From Alistipes sp. (GTDB taxonomy: Bacteria; Bacteroidota; Bacteroidia; Bacteroidales; Rikenellaceae), in NCBI GenBank assembly GCA_021202985.1, contig JAJQCA010000006.1:1-64000 (forward strand): 64,000 bases of DNA. The letters run 5' to 3'. Shown one piece after another: positions 54,114 to 63,333 of this stretch (position 1 is its first letter; every line of letters begins with the position of its first letter). A program made the translations under genes and the position numbers. Below the pieces are notes generated by a model. The model was not told the DNA's origin and ran no database searches. It was given only the letters and a program-made list of their open reading frames with translations.

Positions 54114-55586
54114 CTAAACTTTTTTTGCATTCAGCCACCTGAGCGCCTCGCCGGCAGCCACTTTACCCGAGACAAGGGCGGTCGGCACTCCCGGCCCTGG
54201 TACCGTCAGCTGTCCCGTGTAAAACATATTCCGGAGTTTCCTGTTTCGCACTGTCGGCCGCATAAACCCCGTCTGCATAAGGGTGTTGGCCAGGCCGTAA
54301 GCGTTACCCTTATACGCGTTGTAATCGGACATGAAATCCGAGCAACCGTAACTTTTATAGAACAATATCGAGTCCGACAATCGCTCCCCCGTCATTCTCT
54401 CCATCCGTTTTATGACCTGTTCGAAATAGTCCTGTTTTATCCCGTCATCCTCCACGAGCCCCGGGGCGGTGGGAATAAGCACGATAGCCGCCTCCCTGCC
54501 GGGCGGGCCGAGGCCGGGGTCTGTTTTGGTCGGGAAACTGGCGTAGAACATCGGCTGGCCGGTCCAGCCGGGAGAGTCGTAGATATCACGCGCGTGTTTT
54601 TTGAAAGAGGTGTCGAAAAACAGGGTATGGTGCGCCACGTTCCCAATCTTTTTATCGAACCCCACATAATAGAGGAGTGCCGACGGAGCGAAAACACGCC
54701 TGCTCCAGTACTTCTCGCTATAATTCCTTTTACCGGCCGGCAGCAGCGACTCCGAATGGGCGTAATCCGCTCCCGATACCACGGCACCGGTCGGTATCGA
54801 CCGTCCGTTGGAACGGATTGCAGTCACCCGGTCGCCTTCGGCGTCTATACTGTCTACCGGCGAATCCATCACGAACCGGACTCCCATGGATTCCGCCAAC
54901 CGTTTAATCCCTTCCGCGACCCGTACCATTCCCCCTTCCACGTGCCATGACCCGAGTACCATATCGGCGTAATTCATAAATCGGTAGAAAGACGGTGTTT
55001 TCTCCGGTCTGGCCCCTAAGAATAGTACCGGAAATTCGAGGACCTGTTTTAACCGGGGGTCCCGGAAAGAGCGCGACACCTTGTCCGAAAGAGAGTCGAG
55101 GAACTGGTAACCCCGCGAAACCGTTTCGGGCATTACAAGTTCCAACGGACTACGCCCCGGCTTATAAATTACCTTATCGACAGCGGTACGGTAGTTAAAC
55201 CGGGCCGAGTCTATATATTTTGCAAGTGCTGCCCCGCTGCCGGGAGCCAGCCTGTCGAACGATTCCTGAAGTTCTTTCATATCGGCCGGTTGGTAGAAAT
55301 AGTCGCCCTCGCCGAAATATATCCTGTATCCGGGATCGAGACGGCGTATGGAGTAAAATTCATCCGGAGCCGCACCGAAATCGGCGAAGAAACGTTCGAA
55401 TATATCCGGCATCCAGTAAAAAGTGGGGCCCATGTCGAACCGGAAACCGTCCTCCCCGAATTGCCGTGCCCTTCCGCCGACCGTACCGTTCTTCTCATAT
55501 ACGGTCACGCTATGCCCTCCCCGCGCAAGATAACAAGCGGCGGAGAGCGATGAGAAACCCGATCCTATAACAGAGACATCCGACAT
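54114..55586 (-). CDS. crtI: Phytoene desaturase (CrtI)
   Basis: 490 residues. FAD-binding VIGSGFSSLSAACYLA, VYEKNGTVGGRARQF, RFDMGPTFYWMPD and the C-terminal YTGQLTVPGPGVPTALVSG block mark a CrtI-family enzyme, which turns phytoene into lycopene-type polyenes using FAD. First gene of the operon and directly followed by crtB, the commonest bacterial crtI-crtB order. A short dyad (GCATTTTTAATGC, 55612-55624) lies before the gene and might be an operator. Confidence 0.92.
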   Translation of the reverse strand: MSDVSVIGSGFSSLSAACYLARGGHSVTVYEKNGTVGGRARQFGEDGFRFDMGPTFYWMPDIFERFFADFGAAPDEFYSIRRLDPGYRIYFGEGDYFYQPADMKELQESFDRLAPGSGAALAKYIDSARFNYRTAVDKVIYKPGRSPLELVMPETVSRGYQFLDSLSDKVSRSFRDPRLKQVLEFPVLFLGARPEKTPSFYRFMNYADMVLGSWHVEGGMVRVAEGIKRLAESMGVRFVMDSPVDSIDAEGDRVTAIRSNGRSIPTGAVVSGADYAHSESLLPAGKRNYSEKYWSRRVFAPSALLYYVGFDKKIGNVAHHTLFFDTSFKKHARDIYDSPGWTGQPMFYASFPTKTDPGLGPPGREAAIVLIPTAPGLVEDDGIKQDYFEQVIKRMERMTGERLSDSILFYKSYGCSDFMSDYNAYKGNAYGLANTLMQTGFMRPTVRNRKLRNMFYTGQLTVPGPGVPTALVSGKVAAGEALRWLNAKKV

Positions 55587-55680
55587 CGGCGAAACGGTTG
55601 ATAAAACCCCTTAGCATTTTTAATGCCAACCATATTGTGATATAAGTAAGTAGTGGCGGGGCTCGGGCGGTGGAGTAAAA

Positions 55681-55709
55681 CGACCGGAAAGGCGGCGGCT
55701 TTCCGGTCG
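55681..55709 (-). terminator. Terminator of rarD
   Basis: A perfect 11-base stem (CGACCGGAAAG / CTTTCCGGTCG) with a 7-base loop; on the minus strand it is followed by TTTTAC. It lies between rarD and the start of the carotenoid operon and should insulate it. Confidence 0.8.
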
Positions 55710-55784
55710 AAATGGTTGTGAAGTCAACCGAGAGGAACCGGTCGTCGGGTGTAGAACCGGACCGGCTGTTGGGGTCGGTCAGGG

Positions 55785-55880
55785 CCGCCGTTGCGCGCAG
55801 GACAGGACCGCCATTGAACACAGAAAGGACCGCGGTTGGGCGCAGGACAGGACCGCCATCGAACACAGGACAAGACCGCC
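55785..55880 (+). repeat. 45-base tandem duplication plus partial third unit
   Basis: Units 55785-55829 and 55830-55874 share GCGCAGGACAGGACCGCCAT and GAACACAG with few differences. A third unit begins at 55875 and runs into the terminator hairpin. On the minus strand the units would encode a repeating SCPA-N-GP-VQWR peptide, but no start or family supports that. Confidence 0.75.
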
Positions 55881-55900
55881 TTCCGGCGGTCCTGTTTTTT
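55874..55900 (+). terminator. Orphan plus-strand terminator
   Basis: GACCGCC-TTCC-GGCGGTC followed by CTG and six T. It is a textbook plus-strand terminator, yet no plus-strand gene precedes it within several kilobases; a small RNA over the tandem repeat would explain it. Confidence 0.6.
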
Positions 55901-56026
55901 CGCCGGCGGGAGCCGCCATGGTATGCATCTACCCGGCCCCAAGGGATGTCGCGTATTACGGGAACGGCCATTCCGGCAACCATAACCGGCCTTTGAACCG
56001 GAACCGGCCTGCGCCGGCGGGAACCG

Positions 56027-56933
56027 CTACTCGGCGATTTTCACTCTTTTACCCCTCAGGATACTGATAGTGTAAAACACAAGCCCTGCCCATACGAATG
56101 CGAAACAGATAAAATAGTCCGTCGAAAATGTTTCCCCGTAGAGGAACACTCCCAGCAGGAGTTGCAGGGTCGGAGCGAGATATTGGATAAAACCCAGTGT
56201 GGAAAGAGGTATGACCTGAGCCGCTTTACCGAACCAAAAAAGCGGCACGGCAGTAACCACCCCGCTGACGAGCAGCATTATTGTAGTGAATACGGAATGC
56301 GGAAAAAAGGGGGTCGGGTCGGCCGTGTGCGAACAGTAGAGCAGGAAGCCCAAAGCCAGGGGGAAGACCATCATGGTTTCGACCGTAAGGGCGGGCATCG
56401 ATTCCAGCTTTGCCTTCTTTTTCAAAAGGCCGTACAATCCGAAAGTAAGGGCCAGTGAAATTGAAATCCACGGGAATTTCCCATAGCCCAGCGTTACGTA
56501 CAGCACCCCTATAAAAGCCAGCGCCACCGCTAATTTCTGCATGGGGGCAAGGCGTTCTTTCAGGAAAACGTAACCTAAAACGACATTTATTAACGGGTTG
56601 AAATAGTAGCCCAGCCCCGCCTCTATAATATGGCCGTTCTCGACCGAATAGATAAATATGCCCCAGTTTACGCTCATCAATAATCCGGCTGTACCCAACA
56701 GCAGCAACAGCCGGGGCCGTCTGATATAGCCGAGAAACGTCTGCCTGTCGGTGATAAGGATGAGGAGAATCAAAAACACGAACGACCAGACCATTCGGTG
56801 GGCCAGGATATTCATCGCGGGAAGACCCGTTATCGCCTTCCAGAATATGGGCAACAGCCCCCCATAAAGCGTAGCAGGAGACCGAATACACGATACCTTT
56901 ACTGTATGTCAGCTCGTCGCGGTGTTTGGGCAT
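56027..56933 (-). pseudogene. rarD: RarD-type EamA permease, frameshifted
   Basis: The main frame (56027-56854) gives 275 residues with about nine helices (MVWSFVFLILLILITDRQ, INVVLGYVFLKERLAPMQKL, FIQYLAPTLQLLLGVFLYGE), matching RarD transporters of the drug/metabolite superfamily. The missing N-terminus (MPKHRDELTYSKGIVYSVSC) is in another frame starting at 56933. The break is at six C on the plus strand (56858-56863, six G in the gene); five G would read YALWGLLPIFWKAITG, exactly the RarD N-terminus. As written, the first helix is lost. It is a real +1 indel or an assembly error. Confidence 0.85.
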
Positions 56934-57096
56934 GGTGAGGTTGATTTCAGAAGCGGGCAAAGTTAGCGAAAAATACCCTTTATGTAACCGTTCCTCTAAA
57001 ATTAAACTTTACAATAAGGAATACATTCCCAATAAATGCCCCGGGATAAATTATCCGTGCGAAACCAACGTTTCGGGTAAACCACGTAACCGATAA

Positions 57097-57119
57097 CTCC
57101 GCGCCCGGTGGGCGCGGAG
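57097..57119 (-). terminator. Hairpin at the end of the fimbrial operon
   Basis: A 10-base GC-rich perfect stem (CTCCGCGCCC) with a 3-base loop, 22 bases after the last fimbrial stop on the minus strand. The T tail is weak (TTATC). Confidence 0.65.
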
Positions 57120-57140
57120 CCGCCTTAGATAACCGCTTTG

Positions 57141-59474
57141 CTATTTTTCTACATACCTTACGCACCGTACCCGAACGTCTCCGACGCCGGTAGATTTCAC
57201 TCGCGACGAGCTACCACCGACAGTGATTTGGCCGACGGTGCAAGTCGACACGTTATTGGTCACAGTCATATAATAGGAGGAGATATCCACCACTCCGGGG
57301 GGAATTCCCAGATAACCGCCCCCGTTTAAATAGGTCCTGGCATTATACATATAGCCACTAAGAGGCAACGCCCACTTTCCCTGGCCCGTGACCGGATCGC
57401 TCGGACTCACTTCCCAGTATGCACCGCACCCAGTCGGGTGTGTGGGTGTATAGCCGCTAAGGGAAGAGAATTCGAAATAAAGCGATTGATAGACCGGATC
57501 GACACCCATTGCCTCGGTCCAGGTCCATCCGGTGTACACTCCGGTTCCGGGGACGTATCCTTCGAAAGTGTATTCCAAATCGGATACCGCAAAGTAAGCG
57601 GCCCAGGTGGACAAAGCAGTGGTATACCTGTAATTGGACCCCACCTGCTCGAAAGTATCCGCAAAAAATTCCCAGTCGCCGGCCCCGCCGTTCATGTAGG
57701 GGTTCCACCATTCGATATACCACTTCTGGTAATTCGACGAGTCGTGGGGCGGCATATCGAAGTTAGCCGATATGTGTGTATTAATGTTCCCCTGTCCTTC
57801 GGGATGTGTTACGGTGGTCTGATAGTAGAACGAATCGCCCGGCTGGCCCCTTGTTATCCTGAAAGTGCTTGCCGGTAAAACTAACGACCCGTTCCATTTT
57901 ATGGCAAAATAATCTGTCGAATTCGGCAAATGGGGATTCGTAGCAGAGTACCCTACCGCCGTACCTTCATGAGCAGTGTCGGAAGCGGACCGCCCGTAGT
58001 ATACCTGACGTATGTTTACCGTGGAAAGATTGAAGATATTGTGCTGGACCTGCGAAATCAGGTATATATCGGGATTATCGACCAGGTATACTTTAAAATA
58101 TTCGACAATGGGATAGTAACCGCTATTGTCCGCCGAGGCGCGCACCCGGACGGTGGTGGCGTTTGTAGGCGCTACGGTAAAATGGCTCGTGGCCACGGGT
58201 TCCCCGTTGGCATCGCACATATACGCGGCGATGACCGGAGAGGTATTGCCCATATACTCTGCCTTGTAGGTGTTGGTGACCGAGCTGGTCGCTATATGGT
58301 TGGTTATAGTCACATAGTCGCTGACCGATGCGAGGTAACCAACGTCGTCGTAGCAAAAATGTTTATACCTCACCGTCGCCGTGGAAGGGAAAAATTCGTA
58401 GCTCACTCCCACAGGATTGTTGTCAATAGCTTCCTGCAGGGTCGAATACCCTTGACGGTAGACGTCGGTTATGTTGAACGTGTAGTAGTGGTTACGCTTG
58501 AGGTCTACCGGGTCCCTGTCTTCGGTGGTAACGAAGTCGAGCCGGTAAAATGTTTCGTCCGTGTTCGCCGGGTCGTCTCCGAGGTATATACCTTTGAGGA
58601 TTACGAAAGGGCGGTCGGCATCCGGCATGGAAGCGTTGTTGTAAGTTTCCGGTACATATATCGAACCCATACAGCCGTTATCGATATCGGCTCCCGACCT
58701 TTCCACTTTAACCGTGGAAGTCGTGGAAGGGACCGTGGGAGCGGTTACGTACCCGTCCGCACCGCGGTTTACCGCGGCCGGAATGACGAACCCGTCGTTA
58801 TTAACGTTGTAGACCATTACTTCCGTAAGCGTAAAATCCGTCAGGCCCGCCACCGAACCGTCAGGCTGGAGATTTATCGCAACCTCTATCCTGGCCAGTG
58901 CGCGCTGCATGGATATGGCGTTCCCGCCCGTCAGGTCGAGCGACGGGGAGATTGTCACGGCCCCCGATTCGCCCCACATGGGGATACGGAACGTCGATCC
59001 CGGTCCGCTGGTCAACAGCGCGGCGATATCGGTCGTGAGCAACGGCACGAAGGCCGAATAATCCATCTCCGCGGCAATCTGGCCCCCGGTCACGGCCGCC
59101 TGCACCTTTGCGGCCGTATTGGACAGGAATACGAGTTTGTATGTCGACCCGGCGGTCGTGACCATTTCCAGGTTCACAGTACCCGACACGATAGCACCGC
59201 TCGTGGTCAAAATGTCCGCCTGGGTCCAGTATTTCAGCTTGTCCGTGCCCGTTTCGAATACGAAGACGTAGATATCGTCGATTGTGTTTTCCTGTGCGGC
59301 GTTGATTCCGCGTGTCGCCTCCCCGGCATCCGGGATGGCGAACTCGAACGAAATGGAGTAGCCGTTGTTTTCAACATGTGTAACATCTTCTTTAATGCAA
59401 CCCAATAAAACTACCAGCAGCAGTGCCGTTACCGGTAATTTCAGGCTCGCTATTATCACGGATATTTTTGTCAT
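57141..59474 (-). CDS. Large fimbrillin-like tip protein
   Basis: 777 residues, lipoprotein with C26 in VVLLGCIKED. An Arg site (EATRGIN, R55) resembles the site where fimbrillins are trimmed before polymerisation. Residues about 35-330 look like a Mfa/Fim fimbrillin N-domain (IDDIYVFVFETGTDKLKYW, MQRALARIEVAINLQPDGS, DPVDLKRNHYYTFNITDVY). The rest is an unusual Tyr/Trp/Gly-rich region ending in VRVRCVRYVEK, like the end of FISUMP-type adhesin domains. Twice the length of a normal fimbrillin, it is a good candidate for the tip adhesin. A GTG at 59480 is an alternative start. Confidence 0.75.
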   Translation of the reverse strand: MTKISVIIASLKLPVTALLLVVLLGCIKEDVTHVENNGYSISFEFAIPDAGEATRGINAAQENTIDDIYVFVFETGTDKLKYWTQADILTTSGAIVSGTVNLEMVTTAGSTYKLVFLSNTAAKVQAAVTGGQIAAEMDYSAFVPLLTTDIAALLTSGPGSTFRIPMWGESGAVTISPSLDLTGGNAISMQRALARIEVAINLQPDGSVAGLTDFTLTEVMVYNVNNDGFVIPAAVNRGADGYVTAPTVPSTTSTVKVERSGADIDNGCMGSIYVPETYNNASMPDADRPFVILKGIYLGDDPANTDETFYRLDFVTTEDRDPVDLKRNHYYTFNITDVYRQGYSTLQEAIDNNPVGVSYEFFPSTATVRYKHFCYDDVGYLASVSDYVTITNHIATSSVTNTYKAEYMGNTSPVIAAYMCDANGEPVATSHFTVAPTNATTVRVRASADNSGYYPIVEYFKVYLVDNPDIYLISQVQHNIFNLSTVNIRQVYYGRSASDTAHEGTAVGYSATNPHLPNSTDYFAIKWNGSLVLPASTFRITRGQPGDSFYYQTTVTHPEGQGNINTHISANFDMPPHDSSNYQKWYIEWWNPYMNGGAGDWEFFADTFEQVGSNYRYTTALSTWAAYFAVSDLEYTFEGYVPGTGVYTGWTWTEAMGVDPVYQSLYFEFSSLSGYTPTHPTGCGAYWEVSPSDPVTGQGKWALPLSGYMYNARTYLNGGGYLGIPPGVVDISSYYMTVTNNVSTCTVGQITVGGSSSRVKSTGVGDVRVRCVRYVEK

Positions 59475-59488
59475 GGCCACGTGTCTTA

Positions 59489-60898
59489 TTAATTGCCTGC
59501 TTGATAAACTATACTGACCGAAACGACAGCCGTCATGTTTCCGGCCGTTATATGTAAGTAAGCGGTAGCCCCCTGTGTCCCGTCGGGCGGCTTTGCCACC
59601 GTTACGGTAGTCGTCCCCGTCGGACCCTGCATATGCGAGAGCGTGACCGGGTCGTTAGCGTAGGGCACCACAGTCAAGGCCTCGGACGAAATCAGTGCCG
59701 ACCAGCCTTCGGGATAGTCCGTCCATATTTCCAATATGGTATCCAGTGCATTATATGGTATAGATAAGGAAGTATCGCTTAGTAACAGCCGGTAAACGCT
59801 CCCGATCGGATAATCCGCCTCCAGTCCTTTCTTCCACTGCTGCACGTTCAACCGGATGTTAAGCTGCGGGCTGAGGCTCCCGGTAAGGGCGATGTAATGG
59901 TTTCTGGGCAGGTTGTAACCGTGGTCCACGTTGTCGGAGGTGTTGACCACCGGGCCGAGGACAGATGTCTGCGGGTCGTAAGTGGCATAGTTGACTGTCA
60001 TCTTCACCCCGTAATCCTTGTCGGTACCTGCCGCGAAGGTCGAGGAAGGGAGGATTACCCGTGTTTTTTTCCATTCGTAGGCCTCTGCCGCGGAATTGAG
60101 GACCATCGCCGAGGTATATCCGGTATCGCCTGCGGAGAGCGCTATCGAGGTTGCGGCCTGATAGCTGCCGCTGTTGTATATGGCGCTGCCGTTTTTGTTC
60201 TTCTCCGGTATGTACACCCTGTCCGGGACACGGTCCAGGCCGAGGCTCCTGTAATCGGAAGCCATCGTCGCCCATGAGGTCCGAAGCATAATGTCCAATC
60301 TTACCCCGAGCCTTTCAATCTCCACTTCCCAGGGGGTTAAGGCATCCGCCGCTATAAATGTCGTCCCCCCGTCCTCGCTAAGGCCCTGGAGAACGTCGAT
60401 TTCGATGTCCCAGTAAACCGATGCCATCGGGATATTCCTTGCGGCGTCGAAGGCGGTGGAGGAGAAAGCCAGCCCGGAGAGCTGGGTAAGGGTGGAGGTG
60501 TTGTCCATGGCGTCCAAAATGAGGTGCAGGCTGTTGTCGCTCTTTTCGTTGGCTATGAAAACTATATCGTATGTCCCTGTGTAGAACTGTAATTCTATGG
60601 GATTGCTGAAATTCGCCGTAAAATCGAAATATTCGTTCAGGCAGAGTAAACCGTCAGCGCTGCCGAACGCCATCACCCTGAACTCGGAAACGATTTCGTC
60701 CGGGTCCGAAACGGTCCCCGGGTCCGTTATCGCGTCCGACGCCCTTGTGTACGGGGCGAGGGTTATGTTGACCGGCTCCCGTTCCCTGCCCGACCTGTCA
60801 TTATCTTCCTTCATACACCCCGTCAGGACGGAGGCGAAGAGAACGATAACGGCAACCGGCGCGAGGAAAGTATTTCTATGCGGTGATAATATTCTCAT
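59489..60898 (-). CDS. Fimbrillin family accessory subunit
   Basis: 469 residues, lipoprotein with C28 in SVLTGCMKED. Arg cleavage-like site R52 in APYTRASDA. The N-domain has EFRVMAFGSADGLLCLNEYF and TGTYDIVFIANE, typical of type V pilus subunits. The middle has LPRNHYIALTGSLSPQLNIR, and the last 110 residues form an Ig/BACON-like domain (IPYNALDTILEIWTDYPEGW). It lies 14 bases before the large tip gene. Probably a minor shaft or tip-linking subunit. Confidence 0.78.
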   Translation of the reverse strand: MRILSPHRNTFLAPVAVIVLFASVLTGCMKEDNDRSGREREPVNITLAPYTRASDAITDPGTVSDPDEIVSEFRVMAFGSADGLLCLNEYFDFTANFSNPIELQFYTGTYDIVFIANEKSDNSLHLILDAMDNTSTLTQLSGLAFSSTAFDAARNIPMASVYWDIEIDVLQGLSEDGGTTFIAADALTPWEVEIERLGVRLDIMLRTSWATMASDYRSLGLDRVPDRVYIPEKNKNGSAIYNSGSYQAATSIALSAGDTGYTSAMVLNSAAEAYEWKKTRVILPSSTFAAGTDKDYGVKMTVNYATYDPQTSVLGPVVNTSDNVDHGYNLPRNHYIALTGSLSPQLNIRLNVQQWKKGLEADYPIGSVYRLLLSDTSLSIPYNALDTILEIWTDYPEGWSALISSEALTVVPYANDPVTLSHMQGPTGTTTVTVAKPPDGTQGATAYLHITAGNMTAVVSVSIVYQAGN

Positions 60899-60934
60899 TT
60901 GGTCAGCTTCTTAATTCCTGTTATTGTAAAGCTG

Positions 60935-61909
60935 CTAATTAAACCCCGGTCGAACGTCCACTACCGTCCAGTCGGGCACCTTGGCCACGACATACGTGCC
61001 GTCGCCCGCGGCCTCTATCAATATATCTATAACGGCTTCGTCACCGTCCCATACTTCCATTTCCAGTTCTTCCAGAATATCGTTCATATCTATCCGGTAG
61101 TTCTCTTCCACCCCCGATGAAAGTATTCTGGCTATGTCCAAATTCACCGGGCTTTCGTTGTCGAAATGCGGCACGTAGAACCGCGCGAAACCGTAGAGGC
61201 GGTGCCGGCCGTCGTCTTCCTCGATGGTAATTTCCTGCGCAGCCTTCGAGTATTCCACGCTGTTTTCGTCGCTGCGGTGGAGGAAAAAGTCGTAATAACG
61301 TGTAAGGTTCCGGACGTATACGTCCGGGTTACGCCTTTGCTGGTCTTCAATCTCGGTAAAGCCTTTCAGGTAGACGTTTATGGTTCGGTGTGCGCTCATG
61401 AACGACACCGTATCGTAAGTGATTCCCACCGGAGCCACTTCTATTTTGTAAAAATCGAGGTCGTCGGCCTGTTCGCTCGCCAGCCCCCGTTTATCCGGAG
61501 CGTAATAGAGCCGGTCGGAAGAGAGCGGGCTGTAATTGAGGTAAACGTAATTGTCGTCGAGATTCCGCGAACCGGAGCCGGTCCTCGACCTGCCCCCGAA
61601 ATTATTGGCCCAGCTTATTATATAATACGTACCCGGCTCGACGTACAGCTCCCGTCTCCTTTCAGGATGGTCGATAACCTCGTCGAGGCTCAGTTGCTGG
61701 TACAGAAAGAGGTTCTCGTCGAATATTAGTAAATCTATGGCTTCAATATTTTCGGCAAATAAATCCTCTCCCCCGTTGTTGTAGTATTCGAAATACAACG
61801 ACAGGTTATAATCCTGGCCCTCCGGGCAATCGTCCCTGTCGTCTTTAACGCAGGCGTTAAAGGCCAGGCCGACCGTCAGGAATAATATGCTCGCTTTAAA
61901 TGCCTTCAT
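60935..61909 (-). CDS. FimB/Mfa2-family fimbrial anchor
   Basis: 324 residues, lipoprotein with C20 in GLAFNACVKDDRDDCPEGQD; the CVKDDRDDCP start is typical of the FimB/Mfa2 family. Blocks IEAIDLLIFDENLFLYQQLS and PGTYYIISWANN follow. Unlike the other three proteins it has no early TR(A/G) site, consistent with keeping its lipid anchor. In Porphyromonas the homologue anchors the fimbria and limits its length. It is second in the operon, downstream of the major subunit and an intergenic hairpin. Confidence 0.88.
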   Translation of the reverse strand: MKAFKASILFLTVGLAFNACVKDDRDDCPEGQDYNLSLYFEYYNNGGEDLFAENIEAIDLLIFDENLFLYQQLSLDEVIDHPERRRELYVEPGTYYIISWANNFGGRSRTGSGSRNLDDNYVYLNYSPLSSDRLYYAPDKRGLASEQADDLDFYKIEVAPVGITYDTVSFMSAHRTINVYLKGFTEIEDQQRRNPDVYVRNLTRYYDFFLHRSDENSVEYSKAAQEITIEEDDGRHRLYGFARFYVPHFDNESPVNLDIARILSSGVEENYRIDMNDILEELEMEVWDGDEAVIDILIEAAGDGTYVVAKVPDWTVVDVRPGFN

Positions 61910-61965
61910 TATTTAATAAAATATATACCGACACGCCCCCGTAGGGGAATGGATTGTTTATATTA

Positions 61966-62000
61966 CCGGGTACGGTGCCGGCGAAGCACACCGCACCCGG
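61966..62000 (-). terminator. Hairpin between major fimbrillin and anchor gene
   Basis: CCGGGTACGGTG and CACCGCACCCGG pair (one mismatch) around an 11-base loop. There is no T tail, so it is more likely an mRNA stability or partial attenuation element that lets the major subunit be made in excess. Confidence 0.5.
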
Positions 62001-62049
62001 ATATATTAAAAGTTCACACCGCTGGTTACGGCTGTGTGACCGACGGTTA

Positions 62050-63333
62050 TCAGTCGTTACCGTAGTTGAATTCCACATCTACGTCCACGGTGGTCCACTT
62101 CATAAGTTTAACCGTTACGAATACGTCGAGCGGATTTTTGTCAGGATCGGGATCCGGTTCTTTCGGCTCGTTGCGAAGGTTGTCTTCCGTGAAGAGCAGG
62201 TCGTTGATAACATATATGTAACCGCCTTCGATTTTAACGGCGTCGTCGGTTCCCGTTTTCTTATAATTGGTTACGGTCAGGTAGGCTTCGCCGGCGGTGC
62301 CGGTCTTGGGATTGGGACGAAGAACCCAGTTGTTGGTTCCTGAATCGTAAACCTCTACACCGGTCAGGTGAAGGACGATATGCGGTGTGTAGGTAGCCGC
62401 GGGGAAGAAGTTATAAACCCATGCCTCTTTTGCAGGCTTAACTTCGTTACTGCTTCCCGCGGAACCCAGTCCGTTAAGGGTTATGCCAGAGATAACATCG
62501 CCGTCGTCGAAAAGGATGGGGTACCAATCCGGATCGCTGTAGTGACCATAGGTAGAAGTATTGTTGTCGTTGAAACGTGAATACCTCAGGTAGCTGGCAA
62601 CATCGGGATAAGTGCCGGAAGCGGTTGCAGCGTCGTTATAAACGATCTCCTGAAGGTCGGTAAGGTGGCAAACGATGGAAGACTCGTAATAGAAATTGTC
62701 GATATAAATACCTTTCAGCTCATAATCACCGGTGCTGCCCGTGCCGTTCACCGTAGCGTCTCCCCTGACTTGCTTCAGTTCGAGGCGCGACAGGATGGGC
62801 GCCAGTGTAATCTCGGCTTCCCTGTTCGCTCCGGCATTGATAGCTTTGGTCGAGGTCGCCGCCACGATCGGACCTGCCGAGTAGAGCGTCGCTTTGGAAA
62901 GGCCGTAATCGTCGTCCTTCATATCTGCAAGGGTGAAGGTCTCTGTACTCAGGTCGTCTATTTTACCCAGTGAGATTATACCGGAGAAATCGTAATTACC
63001 GACAACGTGTACATACGTGGCCGCCGAGCTGATACCTTTGAAAAGGTGGCCGGCATCGAGTTGTGACGGGGTTACGACACCGGCTCCGCCCGGAGCCACA
63101 CGTACGTACTCGATGATGTTACCATCGGCGTCGGTGAAGAATACCGCACCGTTACCGAACTGGATATCGGTCTGGTCGGGCACCTGGTTTGCGTCGGCCC
63201 TGGTCGCAGTTTCCCGTTCGATTTTGAGGTAGAAATCGAAATCGCCATCGGCGGAGCCTCCATGATCTTTACTACAACTCGACAAACCCGCGACAACAGC
63301 CACGGTTGCTAACAATAAGTGTTTGATTTTCAT
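62050..63333 (-). CDS. Major fimbrillin, Mfa1/FimA type
   Basis: 427 residues, lipoprotein with C20 in AGLSSCSKDHGG. The Arg site R45 in ETATRADANQ is where Mfa1-type pilins are cut so that the exposed groove accepts the next subunit's donor strand. The body has TDIQFGNGAVFFTDADGNII, AEITLAPILSRLELKQV and the C-terminal KLMKWTTVDVDVEFNYGN donor-strand-like end. First gene of the fimbrial operon, so probably the main shaft subunit of a type V pilus. Confidence 0.85.
   Translation of the reverse strand: MKIKHLLLATVAVVAGLSSCSKDHGGSADGDFDFYLKIERETATRADANQVPDQTDIQFGNGAVFFTDADGNIIEYVRVAPGGAGVVTPSQLDAGHLFKGISSAATYVHVVGNYDFSGIISLGKIDDLSTETFTLADMKDDDYGLSKATLYSAGPIVAATSTKAINAGANREAEITLAPILSRLELKQVRGDATVNGTGSTGDYELKGIYIDNFYYESSIVCHLTDLQEIVYNDAATASGTYPDVASYLRYSRFNDNNTSTYGHYSDPDWYPILFDDGDVISGITLNGLGSAGSSNEVKPAKEAWVYNFFPAATYTPHIVLHLTGVEVYDSGTNNWVLRPNPKTGTAGEAYLTVTNYKKTGTDDAVKIEGGYIYVINDLLFTEDNLRNEPKEPDPDPDKNPLDVFVTVKLMKWTTVDVDVEFNYGND

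Larger units (their letters stand above)
55587..56026. other. Intergenic region with two terminators and a tandem repeat
   Basis: 440 bases between the carotenoid operon and rarD. It contains a minus-strand terminator, a 45-base tandem duplication and a plus-strand terminator (separate entries). CGCCGGCGGGAGCCGC at 55901 recurs near 56012 as CGCCGGCGGGAACCGC. No protein gene is credible. Confidence 0.6.

Noticed and set aside
52992..54950. Plus-strand open frame of 652 codons across idi-crtB-crtI
   Set aside because: Opposite strand of three clearly recognised carotenoid genes.
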